DNA from: Tenrec ecaudatus
Taxonomy: Eukaryota > Chordata > Mammalia > Afrosoricida > Tenrecidae
Assembly (NCBI RefSeq): GCF_050624435.1
Contig: NC_134547.1
Coordinates: 28,816,419-28,880,418 of the forward strand
Direction: 5' to 3'
Length of the DNA: 64,000 nucleotides
How positions within the stretch are numbered: position 1 is the stretch's first letter; every line of letters begins with the position of its first letter. Shown piece after piece: positions 58,482-64,000 of the stretch. Under the pieces are notes generated by a model that saw nothing but the letters and a program-made list of their open reading frames with translations, ran no database searches and was not told where the DNA came from. A program made the position numbers and the translations under genes.

Positions 58482-58635
58482 GGGAGCCCGAGTGGCACTG
58501 TGGGTTAGGCAGTAGGTCAGTGGTTCAAACCTATTTAGGAAGAAAGATGAGGTTGTCTGTTCCCATCAAGATTAATCGTCTCTGGGACCCTTTGAGTCAG
58601 AATCAGCTGGATACCAGTGGGTTTTTTAGGGACTT
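58482..58635 (+). mobile_element. AfroSINE-type tRNA SINE
   Basis: GGAGCCCGAGTGGCACTGTG, GTCAGTGGTTCAAACC, GAAAGATGAGGTTGTCTG and TTTGAGTCAGAATCAGCTGG. Confidence 0.85.
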
Positions 58636-58639
58636 TATT

Positions 58640-58768
58640 GGGAGTCTCGAGGGAGAAAGACTCGAGAACTTTCTACTCCTATAAAGGGTTCCGGTCTCGG
58701 AAACCCACAGGCATCCCACCCTGTCCTATGGGATCACCCTGACTCAGAATTGACAGGAAAGCAGTGAG
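58640..58768 (+). mobile_element. AfroSINE-type SINE, 3' half
   Basis: AACTTTCTACTCCTATAAAG, CTCGGAAACCCACAGGCATC and CTATGGGATCACCCTGACTC. It abuts the previous copy head-to-tail. Confidence 0.8.
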
Positions 58769-58789
58769 TGTGGTCTTGGTTGTTGGGAG

Positions 58790-58935
58790 TCCTGGGGACA
58801 CTGGGGGGTTTCATATTGAGCCGCTGAACACAAGGTCAGCAGCTCTCACCAGCAGCCGCTCCCCTGGGGAGAAAATGAGGCTTTGTACTCCCATAACCCT
58901 CTTTGGAAACCCTCAGGGGGCCCTGTTTGGGTCCC
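58790..58935 (+). mobile_element. AfroSINE-type tRNA SINE
   Basis: GGGAGTCCTGGGGACACTGG (head), ACACAAGGTCAGCAGCTCTC (B box) and GAGAAAATGAGGCTTTGTAC. Confidence 0.82.
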
Positions 58936-59206
58936 AGGGGGTGGGACAAAGGGCAGGGCAGGGACCAGGAGAAGGAGACAGTGGTCACAGATGTCTAAAG
59001 ACTTCCACTGTTTTACTTTGTGCCAGTATGAAGGGTAGCCACTGGATGTTTGAGCCAAGGGGAACACAGGCCTCAGCTTTGAACCCCGCAGCTGGGGGCC
59101 CCCACCAAGAGCACAAGGGTAGGTAGAGGTGGCCAGCCTGCCAGGGCTGCATTTCCAGGGTACGGGGAGTCCGGGAACACCAGAGGGGCCAGCCTGCCCT
59201 GTCCAC

Positions 59207-59745
59207 GTATTAGTCTAGGTACTTTAGAGAAACAAATCCACAGAAACTCACGTATAAGAGAGAGTTTTATATAAAGGGTAAGTGTACATCAAGAAAACAT
59301 CCCAAAAAAAAAAAAAAGAAAACATCCCAACCCAGTGCTGCCCAAGGCTACAAGTCCAACATTAACCCATATGTCAGACACCAATCCACAAAGTCCTCCT
59401 CCAACTCACAAAACACACTATGACACTGACTGCAGGAGGAAAGCCAAGTCAGTGAATGTGTAAGCATCTCAGTGCTGGCAGGTGTCTCCACATGGCTGCT
59501 CCAGCACCCAGGGCTGCATGGGGTAAGTCCATGTGGCTTCTCCTCGGGGATGTCTTGCAGGAAGTGGGCCTTGCCAGCTGGAGCAGGGAACTGGCTAAGG
59601 CAGCTGCACCTTGGTCTGACCATCACAAAGCAAGAGACCCGAGAACTAGAAAGGTGAGACTCATTGAGTCATTTAGCTCTCCGCCCTTCAATTAACCCCA
59701 CATGTGTTTATCAGCCAGGTTGGCACAATAATCTTTAACTATCTC
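59207..59745 (-). mobile_element. LTR-like interspersed repeat (ERVL-type suspected)
   Basis: In complement it begins GATAGTTAAAGATTATTGTG and CCAACCTGGCTGATAAACAC and ends near GGATTTGTTTCTCTAAAGTA and AGACTAATAC. The layout matches 27017-27660 in the opposite orientation. A 14-base A run with a local AAGAAAACATCCC duplication lies at 59300-59330. No retroviral genes are present. Confidence 0.55.
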
Positions 59746-62394
59746 GGGGGTGCTGGCTCTGCTAGCTGCTGCTGGAGGATCCCTGAGGGGCAGTGATGGC
59801 AACCTGGGATGTGCTGCACCAACAGGAGCCCGGCGTCCACTCTGCCATCTGCAACGCTGCTACCCTGGCCAAGGAGAGGACTCTGATACTTCAGAATCCC
59901 ACTGTCCTGACCCTGACCTCTGGGAAGAGTTTGGTAGGACTCTCGACACCAGCTTCCTGGGAACCCCACATAATCAGGCCTCGGCTCTAAGCACCCCACT
60001 GCCCTGCAGTGCACCCACAAGTGCCAAGACGCACATTGTCATTCTTAGGCCTTAGGCGCCAGACCACACAGGAAGCAGAAGAACCCAGCCCCAGCGGAGG
60101 AGGATCAGGCAGAGGTGGGATCAGGGGTCTTGGGCCTGCTCTTCAAGACAGGACCTCGGCTCCAACCAGTCCAGCATGCAGCTGCTGAGGCCCCAGCTGG
60201 CCTGGCCATGGGCTCAGGGGAAGGTTTTCTCCATGTCCCTGGAGTGGAGGCTGGATCCACCCCGGGCCAGGAACCTCCCTTTGGGGCCATGCACACGTTA
60301 TATGCACAGATATGAGGACCTGCTACCTGGGCTCCAGTGTTCTAAGCCAGGGATTGGCAGAGTGGAGGTTGCAGGTCCGGATCAGCTGTTAAGGGCTACG
60401 TGGGAACTCAAAAGCCAGCGACTCCTGTCCTCTCAGCCCTGTAGCAGATGAGGGCCTCCCAGGGCAGTCCAAGGAGGTGACATCCTGAAGGATTTGGGGC
60501 GGGGGGGGGGGCAGGCAGTCACCTATCTCCCAAGCCCCTGCTCCCCACCCCGTGAACCCACTCCCAAGAAGTCCCCTTTGAACTCCCTCCTTGTCCTTGA
60601 AGTTCCTCTGCTGGTCTACCCGCTATCCCGGGTTCCTGTGTCCAGCAAGTGCAGGCTAGGAACTTCTGGGGCCAGACCCCAGGCTGGGGGTTGGGGGGGA
60701 GAGGTGGCCAGGGGCAGGTGACCCTGGGCAGGTTCTGAGTGTCTGAGTGGAAGGCAGGGTTGAACATGTGTAGCATATAGGGGAGGCTCACAGCGTGAGT
60801 GTGCGTGCGTGTGTACTTGCAGATGCACCTCAGATTATTTTATGTCTATGTGTGAGGGTACCTATGAGCTGTGTCAGTGTGGCTGGGGTCCCTGGGGCAG
60901 CCAACAGGCCCCAGTGTCTGTGGGGCGTGCAGAGCAGGCCCCACCCCAAGGCCCAGCCGTGGAGCTCTCTGTTCTCCCTGCTCTCCCTTCCTTTAGCTGT
61001 TGCCCAACAGCCACGCGCCTGGCAGGCCCAGGGAGCATTTCCCCTCTGGTCCATCCCCGCCCCATGCCTGAGCCTTCAAGGTCCACTCAGATAGCAGTGC
61101 CTGGCTCTCCTGAGTCTCCTGGGGCCGGGGCTCAAGGCCAGCCCCAGCTCCGGGGTCAGCCATGGGTACCCTCTCCTCGGTTGCAAAGTGGAGATAGGCC
61201 TGGGAGGGGTCATCAGAAACAAGGCTGAGCCAGAGGCAAGCCCAAGGGCTGCTCACGGCCTTCTGGGACTGGGACTGTACACCCCCCTTCCTCTCTCCCT
61301 GACAGCTCCTCTACTCTGGGCACTCTGGGGCCAGCTTGGCCTGACAGGTCAGGTACCCAACAGAGAAGAAACTCAGGTTCCAGAAGGGGTAGTAAGGCCA
61401 GGTGTGGGATGTGGACATGGGGTGATAGTGACCCTGTGAGATCTTCCTGGACTCCCCTCATCCCACCCACTAGCCCTAGGACTCACTGCCCAACCCCCTC
61501 CTGGCCTATTGATCCGCTGGGGCAATGGGCCAGCCCCTTCCACCCTCCTCCCTGGGCCTGGGCACCAGGAAGCTGATGGGAAGCACCTGGGGGTGCTCCA
61601 GAAGTGGGTGGGGACTCTCCCCAGGACTGGTGCCAAACAGAGGTCAAGGCTGGTGCCAGGTAAGTGAGGAGTACCATCTCCGCTCCCCCCCAACTCTCTG
61701 AGCCCACCGCTTTGCTAGCAAATCCTCTCCACCCCAAACAGCCCTCTACTGGCAGCCGCATTTCAAAGGCCGTCCCTGGTCACCTTTCCTCCCCCTCGCC
61801 CCCTCCTCCCTACCTCCCGCCACCCCATCGTCCCCTCCTCTTGTCAGGGGTAGGTCCCCTCGCTAGAGTACTTGGGCTTCTAGTTCTTCTCAGTCACCGG
61901 CCCAGATGGACCCAGGAAAAGGCCTGCAGGCTCGCGACCTTCAGCTCAGCCCCTGGGAAAGGTGTTCTCTATTTAGAAGCAAGACCTCCGGTGCAGAAGA
62001 AGGCAGCCAGAGAGGGGAAGGTCCTGTGTTCCTGGCTGAGGACCCAGTCCTGAGACTACAGTGTCCCCCGAGAGAACAGGGTGCCACATTGCATCTCAGG
62101 TGGTTCCGGTGATGCAGGCCCCAGGGAGTGCAGTGGGACAGAGGGCTTGCCCTGAGCAAGGCAGTCAGCAGGGTCCCGGACCTGTTGGGGCCTCTGAGCA
62201 GCCCCTTGCTCTTATCTGGGTGAGGGGTGCAGGACAGTGAGACCTGCATGGAAGGCAGGGGTCTCTGTGTCTGGGAGAGGCTCTGGGCTGAGGCCTGGCT
62301 TTGGGGCTGGTGTGGTCAAGAGGCACCCCTCCCATCCAGCAGGTCTTGTGCAGAATGAAGGCTCTGAGTCTGGGGGACTGAGCCTGGGGCAGAG
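59746..62394. other. Intergenic, no gene seen
   Basis: GC-rich sequence with no recognised repeat or domain. A G run lies near 60500. Confidence 0.4.
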
Positions 62395-62505
62395 CAGTTC
62401 TGTCCGTGTATGTGCGTGTGCATGGGCATGGGTGCGCGCGTGTTGGGCGTGTGCATGTGTGTGCCATGTTGTGTATGTGTGTGCATGTGTGGTGTGAGGT
62501 GGGGG
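62395..62505. repeat. TG-rich low-complexity tract
   Basis: Alternating GTGTGCATG-type sequence. Confidence 0.85.
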
Positions 62506-63684
62506 CCAGGGGCAGGGGGTCTGTGTCTGCCTAGAACTGGAGATGGAGCCTAGAGGGTAAAACAGGTAATGCCCCCATGGGTAAAGCTCCCAGGGACCCT
62601 GAGACTCAGAAGGGCCCCTTCAAGTGCTTCTTTTAGTCTTTGGCCATTTAGTGTATTGGGGCTCTTCTGCGATGGGGAGGGCCCCCAGGGCATGCGTACA
62701 CCTGCCCAGGGGGACACTCAGCTCTGGCTTCAGCCCTCACACACCCTTCCTCTCACAGCCTGGGCCCCAGCCAGAGAATCACTCCTCCCCCAGCTCAGAG
62801 GCCAGGACAAGGAGTGGTGGAACTAGCAAGCAGTCAGAGGTCACAGGTAACAGTGTGTGGTCAGGTCAGGGGTCAAAGACTGATGGACTGATCGTAGCCT
62901 TGGGGCTATTGATCCACTGGGGGAGGTGGCAGACCTCTGGCCCCGCTGAGTAGTGCAGCTACGAGTGGGTGATCTGCACGCTGGGCTCAGCAAAGGCCGC
63001 CCTCAGGAAATGTATCGGGGTGCTAGGGACGCCAGTTTCCTGGTCAGGTAGGGCACCCGTTGTCACACACCCCAGGTAGTTCTGTCGCCATTCTTGGACC
63101 CATGCTTTAGTAGGTATGGACCTGGGGGACAGAGGACAACAGGGACCAGGGGGCCCCTGCTCCAGCCCCCAGAGCTTGCTCAGGGGTGAAATGCCTGGGG
63201 CTCAAGGGAGCTGGGAAGTGAGTTGTCAGGGAATCAGTCCCCAAGCAGGGGCCAGGGGCTGGGAAGGAGGGGCTTCAAGGGAGAGTAGGCTGTGCCTCCT
63301 TTGGCTTCCTGGGGCAGCAGACCCCTCACTCCACCCTGTACTAGGGAATGACCTCGGGGTCTCTCAGTGCCTGCCAGTGACCGCAGCACCCACAGTCTGC
63401 CTGAGGGCCCTGCTTGCCTTGACAGGTCAGGGAGTGGTTCCACTCTTCTGCCCAAAAATCCTCCCACCCTGCCTCTGCTCAGAGCAGCCTCTGGTGTGGC
63501 CAGACCCGCCCACTGCCTCCCTCCGTTGCCCGACACCAACACACCCCACCCCAGACTAAGACAAGGCTGAGTCCTCTCTGCCCAGAGAGGGGCTGTCATT
63601 ATTGTAGTGGGTAGGGAAGGGGATACCTCCCCAACTGGACTCACCCCAGACTGTACCCAAAGATGCTGCTCCAGTTATTGTCTA
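62506..63684. other. Intergenic, no gene seen
   Basis: Unique sequence; frames such as 63116-63559 (+) show no domain. Confidence 0.4.
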
Positions 63685-63945
63685 ATTTGCCTGGAAGAAG
63701 AGGAGAGAGCATGCATAAATGTATACATGCACACACGTGTGTGTGACTCTGTGTGCTTATAAATGCATGCATGTGTGTGCATGTGCACATGTTTTGTGTG
63801 CAAATGTTTGTATTCATGTGAATGTGTCCTTGTGAGCAAGTGTATTCATGTGTGTACTCACACATGTGTGCATTTGCATACATGTGGGCATGCATTGCAA
63901 GTGTCCATGCACTTGCATGTGCTCACATGTGTTAACACGGGCCAA
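63685..63945. repeat. TG/CATG-rich low-complexity tract
   Basis: Imperfect alternating purine-pyrimidine sequence (ATGTGTGCATGTGCACATG and similar), with Z-DNA-like character. Minus-strand His/Thr-rich frames are by-products. Confidence 0.88.
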
Positions 63946-64000
63946 AGATAGACTGGCCTTCTTCCAGGTGCTGACTAGAGAGACCCAGCAGCTCACCCTT

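Overview
This is a mammalian nuclear window with one protein-coding gene, the intronless transcription factor gene CEBPA (C/EBP-alpha, CDS 11303-12352, + strand). The repeat mixture points to an afrotherian, most likely a tenrec such as Echinops. It holds many tRNA-derived AfroSINE-type SINEs, numerous RTE (BovB-like) LINE 3' ends finishing in CAACAACAA tails, a young L1 lineage whose 3' UTR ends in AATAAAATG, and SPIN-type hAT transposons. Among afrotherians I know SPIN from tenrecs. The species assignment is inference; the repeats are directly visible.

Layout. 1-3320 is an old L1 3' end interrupted by a roughly 1.94-kb minisatellite (801-2738). 3320-8200 has RTE, L2, MIR, AfroSINE and L1-tail fragments. 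8200-16870 is the CEBPA domain, free of recognisable transposable elements: a candidate conserved element near 9.5 kb, a CpG island (about 9.7-12.5 kb), a TATA box, the 5-codon uORF, the CDS and a 3' UTR of about 1.3 kb. 16870-27660 is a dense transposon graveyard with datable nesting: L1 tails in an RTE, and a SPIN element, an unrelated hAT element with transposase remnants and an inverted L1 tail, all inside L1 copies. 27660-64000 is the 3' flank: mostly unique non-coding DNA with scattered RTE ends, SINEs, microsatellites, a second hAT family and two LTR-like repeats. No second gene is visible there.

The 3' flank probably carries distal CEBPA enhancers. Motif clusters include an overlapping HNF1/HNF4 site with a perfect CRE near 34.85-34.98 kb (liver-like), a RUNX-GATA-ETS cluster near 55.32 kb (blood-like), a GATA/ETS/FOX cluster near 48.8 kb and a FOX/C/EBP element near 28.2 kb. 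These are inferences from motifs and position, not from alignment.

The main second-look points are: the L1-embedded minisatellite; L1 copies with two tandem polyadenylation tails inside one target-site duplication; a hAT element in L1 ORF2 with matching TSDs; and CEBPA features that differ from the human gene as I remember it (loss of the Ser21-Pro site, an in-frame stop that blocks the extended isoform, and a near-ideal Kozak context at the p30 start).
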